Below are positions 1 through 7,247 of a stretch of 8,182 nt of DNA, piece after piece (within the stretch, counting starts at the first letter, position 1; every line of letters begins with the position of its first letter). The stretch spans positions 1 through 8,182 of the forward strand of contig JANXSC010000249.1 in assembly GCA_025352845.1 (NCBI GenBank), written 5' to 3'. A program made the position numbers and the translations under genes. Source of the DNA: Opitutaceae bacterium (GTDB lineage: Bacteria > Verrucomicrobiota > Verrucomicrobiia > Opitutales > Opitutaceae). A model generated the notes under the pieces. It had not been told where the DNA came from. It searched no databases and worked only from the letters and a program-made list of their open reading frames with translations.

Positions 1-108
1 CGTGACGCACTTCATGAAGCGCGCCGGGATAATGCGGTCGGTGTCGATGTCGTTACCCGGCACATAAACGCCGCGGCCGGTGATGGAGGTGATTTTTGCG
101 AGAGGCAT
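1..108 (-). CDS. leuD: 3-isopropylmalate dehydratase small subunit, N-terminal part (runs off window start)
   Basis: Only the first 36 codons are present; the gene continues beyond base 1. LeuD pairs with LeuC to isomerise 2-isopropylmalate to 3-isopropylmalate, the second step of leucine biosynthesis, in the cytoplasm. The reverse-strand ATG is at 108-106 and the peptide begins MPLAKITSITGRGVYVPGND, followed by IDTDRIIPARFMKCVT. The block with D-I-D-T-D-R-I-I-P-A-R is the conserved aconitase 'swivel' start of the LeuD family. It lies 107 bp downstream of leuC on the same strand, the usual order of a leuCD operon. No Shine-Dalgarno is visible before the start; the upstream bases are pyrimidine-rich (CTTCTTCC). 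A dedicated LeuD rather than an aconitase-like paralogue is the best reading because of the neighbouring LeuC. Confidence 0.93.
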   Translation of the reverse strand, partial: MPLAKITSITGRGVYVPGNDIDTDRIIPARFMKCVT

Positions 109-127
109 ATTAGGAAGAAGTTTTTTG

Positions 128-197
128 GCCCACGAAACACACGGAATACACGGAAAACTGAATGGGCTCTTCTGTGTATTCCGTGTGTTCCGTGGGC
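128..197. repeat. Long inverted repeat (hairpin) between leuC and leuD
   Basis: Arms 128-155 and 170-197 pair over 28 bp around a 14-nt loop. There is one mismatch (A135/C190) and one G-T pair (G152/T173). The left arm reads GCCCACGAAACACACGG then AATACACGGAA. Neither strand has a T-run directly after the stem, so it does not look like a classical intrinsic terminator. The stem lies inside the presumed leuCD transcript and could lower leuD output, stabilise leuC mRNA or be a dispersed palindromic element. Similar 'CACGAAACACACGGAA' strings occur between genes in many environmental bacteria, but that is recollection and was not searched here. Confidence 0.75.
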
Positions 198-215
198 AAA
201 GATGAATTGGTTCAG

Positions 216-1628
216 TTAATTGACCGCGAAGACTTCGCGCGCGTCGGCGACGGAGCCGGTGACGGCGGCGGCAGCGACCATAAGCGGGCTCATGAGCAGC
301 GTGCGGCCGGTGGGCGAGCCCTGGCGGCCCTTGAAGTTGCGGTTCGACGAGCTCGCGCAGAGCTGGTCGCCAATGAGCTTGTCGGGATTCATCGCGAGAC
401 ACATCGAACAACCCGCGGCGCGCCACTCGAAACCGGCGTCGCGAAAAATCTGATCGAGCCCGAGTTTCTCGCATTGGATGCCGACGATCTGCGAGCCGGG
501 GACGGCGATGGCCTTCACGCCCTGCGCGACCTTGCGGCCCTTCACGTAGCGCGCGACCTCTTGGAAGTCGCTCAGGCGGCCGTTCGTGCAGGAGCCGATA
601 AACGCGACATCGATCTTGGTGCCCTTGATCGGCGCGCCCGGCTTCAGTTTCATGTAGGCGAGCGCTTCCTCGATGGACGCTTTTTCATCGACCACATTCG
701 TCTTCGTCGCATCCGGAATGTTCTCGTTGATCGCGATGGCCTGTCCCGGATTGATGCCCCACGTGACCGTCGGCGCGATGTCGGCCGCGGCGAAAGTTAC
801 CACGTCGTCGTAACGGCAGCCGGTGTCGCTCGCAAAACTCTTCCAGCGCGCCACCGCCGCATCCCATGCCGCGCCCGTCGGCGAGTAGGGCCGGCCCTTG
901 AGGTAAGCGAAAGTCGTTTCATCGGGGTTCACGTAGCCCGCGCGCGCGCCGCCCTCGATCGACATGTTACAGACGGTCATGCGCTCTTCCATCGTCATGC
1001 GGTCGAAGACCTCGCCGCCGTATTCGTAGGCGAAGCCCGTGCCGCCATTCACGCCGAGCACGCGGATGATGTGGAGAATGACATCCTTCGCATACACGCC
1101 CGGCTGCAGCTTGCCGGTGACGTTGATGCGGCGGACTTTCAATTTCCCGAGCGCGATCGTCTGCGTCGCGAGCACGTCGCGGATCTGGGTCGTGCCGATG
1201 CCAAACGCGATCGCGCCGAACGCGCCGTGCGTGCTCGTGTGCGAATCGCCGCACGCGATCGTGGTGCCCGGCTGCGTGATGCCCTGCTCGGGACCGACGA
1301 TGTGGACGATGCCTTGCTTGCCCGTCGCGCGGTCGAAAAACGTGATGCCGAATTCCGCGCAGCTCTGGCGCAGCTCGTCCATCATCGCCTGCGCGAGCGG
1401 ATCGCGATACGGCTCCACCAGCTGGTCGGTGGGAATGATGTGGTCCACCGTCGCAAACGTGCGATGCGGCATCGCGACCTTGAGCTTCAGGTCGCGGAGC
1501 ATCCCGAACGCCTGCGGGCTCGTGACCTCGTGGATCAGGTGCGTGCCGATGAGGAGCTGCGTCTGACCGTTGGCCAGCGTGCGGACGCTGTGGGCGTCCC
1601 AGACTTTTTCAAAAAGGGATTTGGGCAT
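216..1628 (-). CDS. leuC: 3-isopropylmalate dehydratase large subunit
   Basis: Cytoplasmic [4Fe-4S] hydro-lyase of leucine biosynthesis that works as a heterodimer with LeuD. The 470-residue product matches the usual family length (about 466). The three cluster cysteines are visible: Cys347 in F-I-G-S-C-T-N-G, and Cys407 and Cys410 in A-A-G-C-S-M-C-L-A-M-N-P. Other hallmarks are CGDSHTSTHGAFGA (about 126-139), the N-terminal LFEKVWDAH, and S-S-S-N-R-N-F-K-G-R-Q-G near residue 426. The open frame extends 17 codons upstream to 1679, but the ATG at 1628 gives the canonical MPKSLFEKVWDAH start, so it is preferred. There is no Shine-Dalgarno. The stop is TAA at 218-216. leuD follows on the same strand, and a LysR regulator diverges upstream. 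The gene is intact. Confidence 0.97.
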   Translation of the reverse strand: MPKSLFEKVWDAHSVRTLANGQTQLLIGTHLIHEVTSPQAFGMLRDLKLKVAMPHRTFATVDHIIPTDQLVEPYRDPLAQAMMDELRQSCAEFGITFFDRATGKQGIVHIVGPEQGITQPGTTIACGDSHTSTHGAFGAIAFGIGTTQIRDVLATQTIALGKLKVRRINVTGKLQPGVYAKDVILHIIRVLGVNGGTGFAYEYGGEVFDRMTMEERMTVCNMSIEGGARAGYVNPDETTFAYLKGRPYSPTGAAWDAAVARWKSFASDTGCRYDDVVTFAAADIAPTVTWGINPGQAIAINENIPDATKTNVVDEKASIEEALAYMKLKPGAPIKGTKIDVAFIGSCTNGRLSDFQEVARYVKGRKVAQGVKAIAVPGSQIVGIQCEKLGLDQIFRDAGFEWRAAGCSMCLAMNPDKLIGDQLCASSSNRNFKGRQGSPTGRTLLMSPLMVAAAAVTGSVADAREVFAVN

Positions 1629-1686
1629 GAGAAAGGTGAGATGAAAGATGGGGGATGTCCGATGGCAACCGTCCATCATCCATCAA

Positions 1687-1713
1687 ACACCTGCCATCAT
1701 ACATGGCTGTTGT
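1687..1713. promoter_or_regulatory. Candidate operator in the leuC / LysR divergent control region
   Basis: The 117-bp gap 1629-1745 separates leuC from the divergent LysR gene. Within it GCCAT-catac-ATGGC (1693-1707) is a perfect inverted repeat, and flanking bases extend it to 9 of 11 pairs over 1687-1713. On the minus strand its centre contains TATGAT (1701-1696), one base from a consensus -10 hexamer for leuC, though no good -35 is spaced correctly. A regulator bound here could block or activate leuC and repress itself, the usual LysR arrangement. The repeat is not a strict T-N11-A box, so assignment to this LysR is an inference. Confidence 0.4.
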
Positions 1714-1745
1714 CATGCCGGGAAATACTCTTTTCGCTCCCGGTG

Positions 1746-2657
1746 ATGCCGCGCGAGTATCAGTTCCCGTTTGAGCTGCGCCACCTCGTTTACTTCCGCG
1801 AGGTCGCGCGCCAGCTGCATTTCCGCAAGGCCGCCGAGACCCTCGCCGTCGCCCAGCCCGCCCTCAGCCGCGCCATCGCCCAGCTCGAGGTCGCGCTCGA
1901 TGCCGACCTACTCAATCGCACGCGGCGCGGCGTCGAGGTCACGCCCGCCGGCAAACTCCTCCTCGAACGCATCGAGCCTCTCCTCCGCCAGCTCGCCGCC
2001 ATCCCGCGCGATCTCGCGGCGCTCGCGGGCGGGCAGATCGGTCACGTGCGCGTCGCCTTCACGGGCCTCGCGATGGCAACGGTGCTGCCCCGCATCCTCC
2101 GCGAATTTCACCAGCTTCATTCCGGCATCAAACTCGAGCTCACCGAATCGCCCACGTCCGCCCAGCTCGCCGCGCTCCAGGCCGGCGATCTGGCGTGCGG
2201 TTTTTTTCACCCCGATGCGCCGACGCCCGGCCTGCGCACGCGGCTGCTCCTCCGCGAACGCAACGGCGTGCTCCTCCCCGCCACGCATCCGCTCAACACC
2301 CGCCGGCGCGCCCACGCCGCCCTCCGTCTCCGCGATCTCGCAGCGACTCCCTTCGTGCTGTTTCCGCGCACGCACAATCCCGGTTTCTACGACCGCATCC
2401 TCGCCGCGTTTGCCAGCGCCGGCGTGACGCCGCGCATCGCCGAGGAGGTGTGGCCGCGCGCCAACGGCATCGGCCTCGTGCGCGCCGGTCTCGGCGCGAC
2501 GTTCATGACTCCCTCCGAGGCGCAGCACCTGCCGCCCGAGGTCACGTTTCACCCGCTCACCGGCCCCGCGCCCGAGAGCCGCCTCGTGCTCGGCTGGCGT
2601 CAAACGCCCGCGCCCGATCCGGCGCTCGCCGCGTTTCTTGCGGTGGCCGGCGCATGA
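1746..2657 (+). CDS. LysR-family transcriptional regulator, divergent from leuC
   Basis: A 303-residue cytoplasmic DNA-binding regulator, typical LysR length. Residues about 10-68 form the winged helix-turn-helix: E-L-R-H-L-V-Y-F-R-E-V-A, then K-A-A-E-T-L-A-V-A-Q-P-A-L-S-R-A-I-A-Q-L-E, then T-R-R-G-V-E-V-T-P-A-G-K. From about residue 97 (GHVRVAFTG) to the end is the periplasmic-binding-protein-like effector domain. The open frame runs back to 162 antisense to leuC; the ATG at 1746 is chosen because it puts the HTH ten residues from the start. A GTG directly before it is an alternative. No Shine-Dalgarno precedes it. Divergence from leuC suggests control of leuCD, perhaps sensing a leucine-pathway metabolite, but the ligand cannot be read from sequence. 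Intact, stop TGA. Confidence 0.93.
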   Translation: MPREYQFPFELRHLVYFREVARQLHFRKAAETLAVAQPALSRAIAQLEVALDADLLNRTRRGVEVTPAGKLLLERIEPLLRQLAAIPRDLAALAGGQIGHVRVAFTGLAMATVLPRILREFHQLHSGIKLELTESPTSAQLAALQAGDLACGFFHPDAPTPGLRTRLLLRERNGVLLPATHPLNTRRRAHAALRLRDLAATPFVLFPRTHNPGFYDRILAAFASAGVTPRIAEEVWPRANGIGLVRAGLGATFMTPSEAQHLPPEVTFHPLTGPAPESRLVLGWRQTPAPDPALAAFLAVAGA

Positions 2658-2716
2658 CAGACTCCACCGGGCGGCTCACTTGACCCATCCGCCCCGGCAA
2701 ATTTCCCTCACCGCCA

Positions 2717-4413
2717 ATGCCGCCCACCCCACCGGTCCTTCGTGCGCTGCGGCTGCTGGCGCTCACCGCGATCACGAAGGGCGCGAGTCTCGACGCGACG
2801 GCTCCGAGCGAGGCCGGCCGCCCGCTGGTGCGCACCTTCACGCGGCAGGAGCACAAGGCCCACGCGCAATTTCACGCCCCGTTTCAGAGCCCGGAGGGGC
2901 TGATGTATTTCGGCAATCAACTCGCGGTGATGGAATACGCCGGCCGCTCGTGGCGCGTGCTGAAGATCCCGCTGCCCTTCACCCGCGCGCTCGCGCCCGG
3001 CCCGACCGGCGACATCTACGTCGGCGACGACGATCAGATTGGCGTGCTCGCGCGCCCGGACTCCGGCGCGCCGCGCTTCCGCTCCCTCCTCCGATCGCGT
3101 GCCGGCCGACGCCAAGCCCTTCGGCGTCGTGCGCGATGTGCGCGTGTGGCGCGGCGATATTTTTTTCGCGACCGACAAGAACCTGCTCCGCTACCGCGAG
3201 CGCAGCGGGACGTTTGACGTCTGGCCGCTTTCGGGCCCGGCGCGCAATCGCCTCGTCGCCGCGCGCCGACGGCCTGCTCGGCCTTAGCGCGTCGAAACCA
3301 AATCCCGCGCGCGTCTTCTTCGCGCAGCCGCACGGCATCGGCACCGGCACTTTCGCCGCCGACGGCACGTGGCGCACGAAGGCGACATCGCGGGCATCGA
3401 CGCCGATTGCTACGATGTGTTCGAGGACGCCGCGGGCACGCTCTGGACCGGCACCACGAGCAAGGGCGTGATTCGCGCCACGCGCGCCGTGGACGCGACC
3501 GACTGGCGCGGGGCCGACATCACGCGCTTCAACGTCGCCGACGGTTTGCCCGAGGACCACGGCTCGATTTTTCTGTGGGACACGTCCCTCGGAATTCTCT
3601 TCGACACCGCGCGCGGCATTTACCGCTTCGATCCCGCCAGCGATCACTTCGTCTTTCATCGCGAACTCACCGCCTTCGACTCGCGCCCGCTTGTGCTTAA
3701 TCCCGTCGCGCGCGGGGCCGACCGCGAGATTTGGACCAACGGTCTCGCCACCGATATCAAAACCAAGGAGGCCCCCTTCCCGCTCGTGCGCCTGCGCGCC
3801 GAAGCCGGCGGCAAATTTTCCGCCGCGCTGCCCTCACCGGAAATTCAGGATTTTTTCTCCCCCGGCGCGCCCTACCGCCTCGCGTGGGAGGAAGGCACCG
3901 CCGGCCAGCCCGGCGTCGTGTGGGCCAAGGGCGATCAGGGTTTGCTCCGCATCGACTTCGCGCGCTATTCCGCTCCGCCGCCGCCCGTCGCGCCGCTCGT
4001 TCGCGCGATCTCCGCCGAGGGGGACGCGATCTCGCATTTCCCGGCGCTGGCCCCCGCAACCTCAACGTCCACTACTCGCGCGAGCCGCTCACGATCACGT
4101 GGATGTCGGGATTGTTTCGCCGCAGCGAAAGCGAGCGCTTCCAGACGCGGCTCGCCGGTTTCAACGACACGTGGACCCCACGGACGACGCGCAACGACAT
4201 CGCGTTCACCAATCTCGAAGGCGGGCCCTTCCGCTTCGAGGTGCGCAATGTCGATCGCCAGGGTCAGCCCGGACCGGGTCTCGACGTTTTCATTCTCCGT
4301 CACGCCGCCGTGGCCACGCTCGCGGCTGGCGTGTGCCGTCTACTCCGTGATCAGGGTCGCCGCGATGTTCGGCGTCGTGCGCTGGCGGCTGCGTCACGCC
4401 GAGCGTGAACGCA
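2717..4413 (+). pseudogene. Decayed propeller / Y_Y_Y-domain sensor, kinase module deleted
   Basis: Remnant of a membrane sensor of the two-component 'regulator propeller' type. Coding sense passes through successive frames: 2717 to about 3090 (start MPPTPPVLRALRLL, blade GPTGDIYVGDDDQIG), about 3090-3260 (VPADAKPFG, GDIFFATDKNLLRY), about 3265-3380 (NPARVFFAQPHGIGTGTF), about 3380-4050 (DAAGTLWTGTTSKGVIRA, VVWAKGDQGLLRIDF), about 4050-4287 (Y_Y_Y-like FQTRLAGFNDTW, FTNLEGGPFRFEVRN), and about 4287-4413 (SFSVTPPWPRSRLACAVYSV, a degraded membrane helix ending FGVVRWRLRHAERER). The breaks look like one-base indels: an extra C near 3091, losses near 3380 and in the C5 run 4051-4055, and an extra T in 4287-4290. 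A larger deletion near 3265 is likely. No histidine-kinase motifs follow the helix; sequence jumps into a receiver domain. The locus sits 59 bp after the LysR stop. Identity as a sensor relic is firm; exact family is by recollection. Confidence 0.85.
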
Positions 4414-5221
4414 CTCGGCGAGGCCGGCCACGAAATCCTCGTCGCCGAGAGCGGCCGCAGCGCGCTCTCGCTGCTGGAGCACACCACGCCCGATCTCGTG
4501 CTGCTGGATTTCGTGATGCCCGGCATGGATGGCATCGCAACGTGCCCTCGAATCAAGGAGCGGCCCGAATGTCGCGAGGTGCCCGTGCTGTTCATGACCG
4601 CCGTCGACGAGCCGGAGCAAAAGGTCCGCGCCTTCGCCGCCGGCGCGCTCGACTACATCACCAAGCCCGCCTACCCGCCCGAGGTGCTCGCGCGCGTGGC
4701 CGCGCACCTCCAAATCCGCGCGCTGCAAAAAAATCTCGCCGACGAGCTCGCGCTCCGCGTTGAGGCGGAGAACGCCCTCGCCCACTCCCTCGACCGCGCC
4801 GTCGTGCTCGCCGACGCGACGGGCAAAATCGTTTTCAGTTCACGCCTCGCCGAAAATTTGCTGCACAAATATTTTCCCGACCGCGTCGCCAGCGAACTCC
4901 CACCGCGCCTCGCCGCGACCGAGGGCCTCGTCGTGCGGCGCTTCGCCGAGCCGGGCCGCAACGACCTCCACACGCTCGTCCTCGAGGAGCGCAACACGCC
5001 GCCCGGTCCCGCCGCGTTCATGGCGCTCGGCTCACTCCCCGTGAAGCCGAGGTGCTCTACTGGCTCGCGCAGGGCAAGAGCACCCCGGCACCGCCACGAT
5101 CCTCGGGGCCAACGTCCGCACGGTGCACAAGCACGTGGAGCACATTTTTCAAAAACTCGGCCTCGAAACGCGCCACGCCGCCACGCTCGCGGCCCTGGAG
5201 ATTTTGCGGACCACACGGTAG
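4405..5221 (+). pseudogene. Decayed response regulator: truncated receiver, PAS-like linker, LuxR-type HTH
   Basis: Relic of the partner regulator. The surviving receiver starts at N-A-L-G-E-A-G-H-E-I. It keeps the phospho-acceptor Asp in LVLLDFVMPGMDG (codon 4507-4509), the Thr in FMTAVDEPEQK and the Lys in LDYITKP. It lacks the first beta strand with the acidic pair, so it could not be phosphorylated normally. After a helical linker (LQIRALQKNLADELALRVEA) comes a PAS-like stretch (RAVVLADATGKIVFSSRLAE). Loss of one base near 5030 shifts into LTPREAEVLYWLAQGKS, and another near 5088 shifts into ATILGANVRTVHKHVEHIFQ, then KLGLETRHAATLAALEIL, ending at TAG 5219-5221. Together these form a full LuxR/NarL-type HTH. 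A GTG at 4405 could start a product, but it would be truncated at both ends. Confidence 0.87.
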
Positions 5222-5269
5222 CGCCGCGCGCACGGTCTTCGGCGTCGTCAACAGCGAGCCTTCGGCCTG

Positions 5270-5337
5270 TTATTCTGAGCGGGACGAAGCCGTTGTGCGG
5301 ACAGCCAGCGTCCGCTCGGATGCGCTCGGAAGGATAA
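5270..5337. repeat. Cruciform-like palindromic element between converging genes
   Basis: Outer arms TTATTCT (5270-5276) and AAGGATAA (5330-5337) pair with one wobble. GAGCG (5277-5281) pairs with CGCTC (5323-5327) across a short bulge. An inner perfect stem GCGGAC/GTCCGC (5297-5302, 5310-5315) has a 7-nt loop. AATTTT follows at 5337-5342 on the plus strand, so it could serve as a terminator for the dead regulator locus. It lies between the regulator remnant and the 3' end of proS. The TTATTCTGAGCGGGACGAAG string resembles dispersed 'TCATTCTGAGCG' intergenic repeats known from many bacteria (recollection). Confidence 0.5.
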
Positions 5338-5356
5338 ATTTTCCGTGACTCCGCTT

Positions 5357-7129
5357 CTACCCGCCCGCCTTCACGCGCGCCTCGGCCACACCCGCCGCCA
5401 CACGCGCCTCGGCCTCCGCCAGCGGCACCTTCACGACCTCTTTCTGCGCGCGCCACTTCAACTCGATGATGCCTTCCTTGAGTCCCTTGCCGCCAATGGT
5501 CAGTCGCAGCGGAATGCCGATGAGATCGGCGTCCTTAAACTTCACGCCCGGCCGCTCCGCGCGATCATCGATCAGCACGTCGGCCCCGGCGCTCTCGGCC
5601 GCGGCGGCGAGTTTCTTCGCGAGGTCCATCGCCTCCGGCAGCTGCGGATCGAGCACGCACACGAGCACCTGAAACGGCGCGCAGTTCCACGGCCACACGA
5701 TGCCATCGGCGTCGTGACTTTGCTCCATCACCGCCTGCATCGTGCGGCTGATGCCGATGCCGTAGCAGCCCATCACCATCAGATGCGTCTGCTTCTGATC
5801 GTCGGTGAAAGACGCCCCAAATTTTTCGGAGTATTTCGTGCCGAGCTTGAAAATGTGCCCGACCTCGATCCCGCGGCGCACTTGCAAGGGTTGCCCGGAC
5901 TTCGGGTCCGGCTCGCCGGGCCGCACGCGGCGGAAATCGCCGAACTTCGTCACCGCGAGATCGCGCGCGACGTTTACGTTCCGCACGTGGAAACCATCTT
6001 TGTTCGCACCCGTTGAGCCGTTGCCGATGAGGCGAATCGCGTGGTCGGCGAAGACGCCCGCGAGCGCGCCCGCCTCCTTGATTGTGCCCTTCACGGCGCC
6101 GAGGCTGCCGGGCCTCGCACCCATCACCGGCGCGATTTCGTCCGGCGTCGCCGCGCGGAAGAGCGTAAATCCCAGCGCGCCGAGTTTCGCTTCTTCCAAT
6201 TCATCGCAGCCGCGCAGGATCACGAGGAACGGTTTCCCGTCGCCCATGAATACGAGGGTCTTGAACTGCTTGTCCGCCGGCACCGCGTGGGGCGCGGCTT
6301 CCAGCGCCGCAATCGTGACGACGCCGGGCGTGGCAAATTCTTCCACCGCGCCCTCGGGCGGGGCGTCACGGAGATCGGCGGGCACGAGCGCACTCGTCGC
6401 CTTCTCGCGATTCGCCGCGTAGCCGCTCGCCTCATTGTAGATCACATCGTCGTCGCCGATTTCAGCGGGCACCATGAATTCGTGGGAAAAACTCCCGCCC
6501 ATCACGCCCGTGTCGGCCTCGACCGCGATCGCGTGCGCGCCGATGCGTTTGAAGAAACGTTCATACGCCGCCTTCATCGCGTGGTAGCTCTTCACCGCAT
6601 TGTCGTCCGTCGTGTCGAACGAGTAGGCGTCCATCATGATGAACTCCCGCGCGCGCATCAGGCCGTAGCGCGGGCGGATCTCGTTTCGGAACTTCGTCGC
6701 GATTTGGTAGAAATTTTTCGGCAGGTCGCGGTAGCTCGAGATCTCGGCCTTCACGAGCGGGGTGATTACCTCCTCGTGCGTCGGCCCGAGCACAAACTCC
6801 GGCTCGCGCCCCGCGCGCTTGCCGTCGCCCGCGCTGTCGGCGCGGAACATGATCTCGCGCGCCGCGGCCCAACGCGGCCCCTGTTGCCAATTTTCCACCG
6901 GGTGCACGTGCGGCATCCACAACTCGATGGCCGCCGCCGCGTCCATCTCCTCGCGGCAGATCTGCGTGATCTTCTGAATCACCCGGAGCCCGAGCGGCAT
7001 GTAGGTGTAGAGGCCGCCGCCCAGCTTGCGCACTAGGCCCGCCCGCACGAGGAGCTTGTGCGACGCGATCTCCGCGTCGGCCGGACTTTCTTTCAACGTC
7101 GGGATAAAAAACTGCGACCAGAGTTTCAT
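5357..7129 (-). CDS. proS: Prolyl-tRNA synthetase, bacterial type with editing insertion
   Basis: Charges tRNA-Pro with proline in the cytoplasm; class II synthetase. The 590-residue product is close to the family's roughly 570. Motif 1 region R-K-L-G-G-G-L-Y-T-Y-M-P-L-G is at about 34-47 and the proline/ATP loop G-P-T-H-E-E near 115-120. Motif 2 is KFRNEIRPRYGLMRAREFIM (about 146-165). The INS editing domain (about 225-405) includes K-T-L-V-F-M-G-D-G-K-P-F-L-V-I-L-R-G. Then come G-H-I-F-K-L-G-T-K-Y-S-E (about 424-435) and motif 3 GCYGIGISRTMQAVMEQ (about 454-470). The anticodon-binding domain fills the C-terminus (D-D-R-A-E-R-P-G-V-K-F-K-D-A-D-L-I-G-I-P). The open frame extends to a TTG at 7168, but the ATG at 7129 gives the canonical MKLWSQFFIPTLKE start. 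Stop is TAG. It is intact with no frame breaks, and converges on the decayed two-component locus. Confidence 0.98.
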   Translation of the reverse strand: MKLWSQFFIPTLKESPADAEIASHKLLVRAGLVRKLGGGLYTYMPLGLRVIQKITQICREEMDAAAAIELWMPHVHPVENWQQGPRWAAAREIMFRADSAGDGKRAGREPEFVLGPTHEEVITPLVKAEISSYRDLPKNFYQIATKFRNEIRPRYGLMRAREFIMMDAYSFDTTDDNAVKSYHAMKAAYERFFKRIGAHAIAVEADTGVMGGSFSHEFMVPAEIGDDDVIYNEASGYAANREKATSALVPADLRDAPPEGAVEEFATPGVVTIAALEAAPHAVPADKQFKTLVFMGDGKPFLVILRGCDELEEAKLGALGFTLFRAATPDEIAPVMGARPGSLGAVKGTIKEAGALAGVFADHAIRLIGNGSTGANKDGFHVRNVNVARDLAVTKFGDFRRVRPGEPDPKSGQPLQVRRGIEVGHIFKLGTKYSEKFGASFTDDQKQTHLMVMGCYGIGISRTMQAVMEQSHDADGIVWPWNCAPFQVLVCVLDPQLPEAMDLAKKLAAAAESAGADVLIDDRAERPGVKFKDADLIGIPLRLTIGGKGLKEGIIELKWRAQKEVVKVPLAEAEARVAAGVAEARVKAGG

Positions 7130-7167
7130 GAAGTCGGTCAACGAAGCAGCGCGCCGGGACCGGGGCA

Positions 7168-7195
7168 ATTTTATTTCCGCGCGCCGTCTTGCCAG
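7168..7195 (-). promoter_or_regulatory. Candidate proS promoter
   Basis: On the minus strand CTGGCA (7195-7190; 4 of 6 to TTGACA) is followed after 16 bp by TAAAAT (7173-7168; 5 of 6 to TATAAT). That would place transcription start about 30 nt before the proS ATG at 7129. It is a conspicuous AT-rich patch (CAATTTTATTTCC on the plus strand) in otherwise GC-rich DNA, which supports a promoter role. The -35 overlaps one copy of a 14-bp direct repeat. Confidence 0.4.
7181..7194 (+). repeat. 14-bp direct repeat, copy 1
   Basis: GCGCCGTCTTGCCA occurs here and again exactly at 7344-7357, 163 bp away. The two copies lie on either side of the double palindrome at 7248-7306. This copy covers most of the candidate proS -35 region. 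Confidence 0.6.
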
Positions 7196-7247
7196 AGGCG
7201 CGGCGCACCGTCATGTGATACCTCCCACTCGGCAAACGCGCCACAAC

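Noticed and set aside
1629..1685. Leucine attenuator or leader peptide before leuC
   Set aside because: No run of leucine codons and no terminator with T-run; only a weak interrupted pairing of GATGG (1661-1665) with CCATC (1673-1677).
162..1745. Very long plus-strand open frame covering the whole leuC complement and running into the LysR gene
   Set aside because: The part before 1746 is antisense to an intact leuC with all catalytic cysteines. Its translation is Arg/Ala/Asp-rich low-complexity typical of high-GC antisense frames. Only the portion from 1746 matches a protein family.
3369..4763. 464-codon open frame as a single intact gene
   Set aside because: Only about 3380-4050 and 4287-4413 in this frame carry sensible sensor sequence; the rest is shadow. 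It is open by chance across several frame breaks of the pseudogene.
6041..7036. 331-codon plus-strand open frame inside proS
   Set aside because: Antisense to an intact prolyl-tRNA synthetase; composition (runs of R, H, A, V) is that of a shadow frame and no motif is recognisable.
6561..7214. Minus-strand ATG at 7214 with an excellent GGAGG six bases upstream, opening a frame that overlaps proS
   Set aside because: The frame is different from proS and its translation has no recognisable content. The proS frame has a family-typical start at 7129. The Shine-Dalgarno match is probably chance, though a short upstream coding unit coupled to proS cannot be excluded.
7130..7247. T-box riboswitch upstream of proS
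   Set aside because: No T-box sequence, specifier-loop arrangement or terminator stem is visible, and the likely 5' leader is only about 30 nt.
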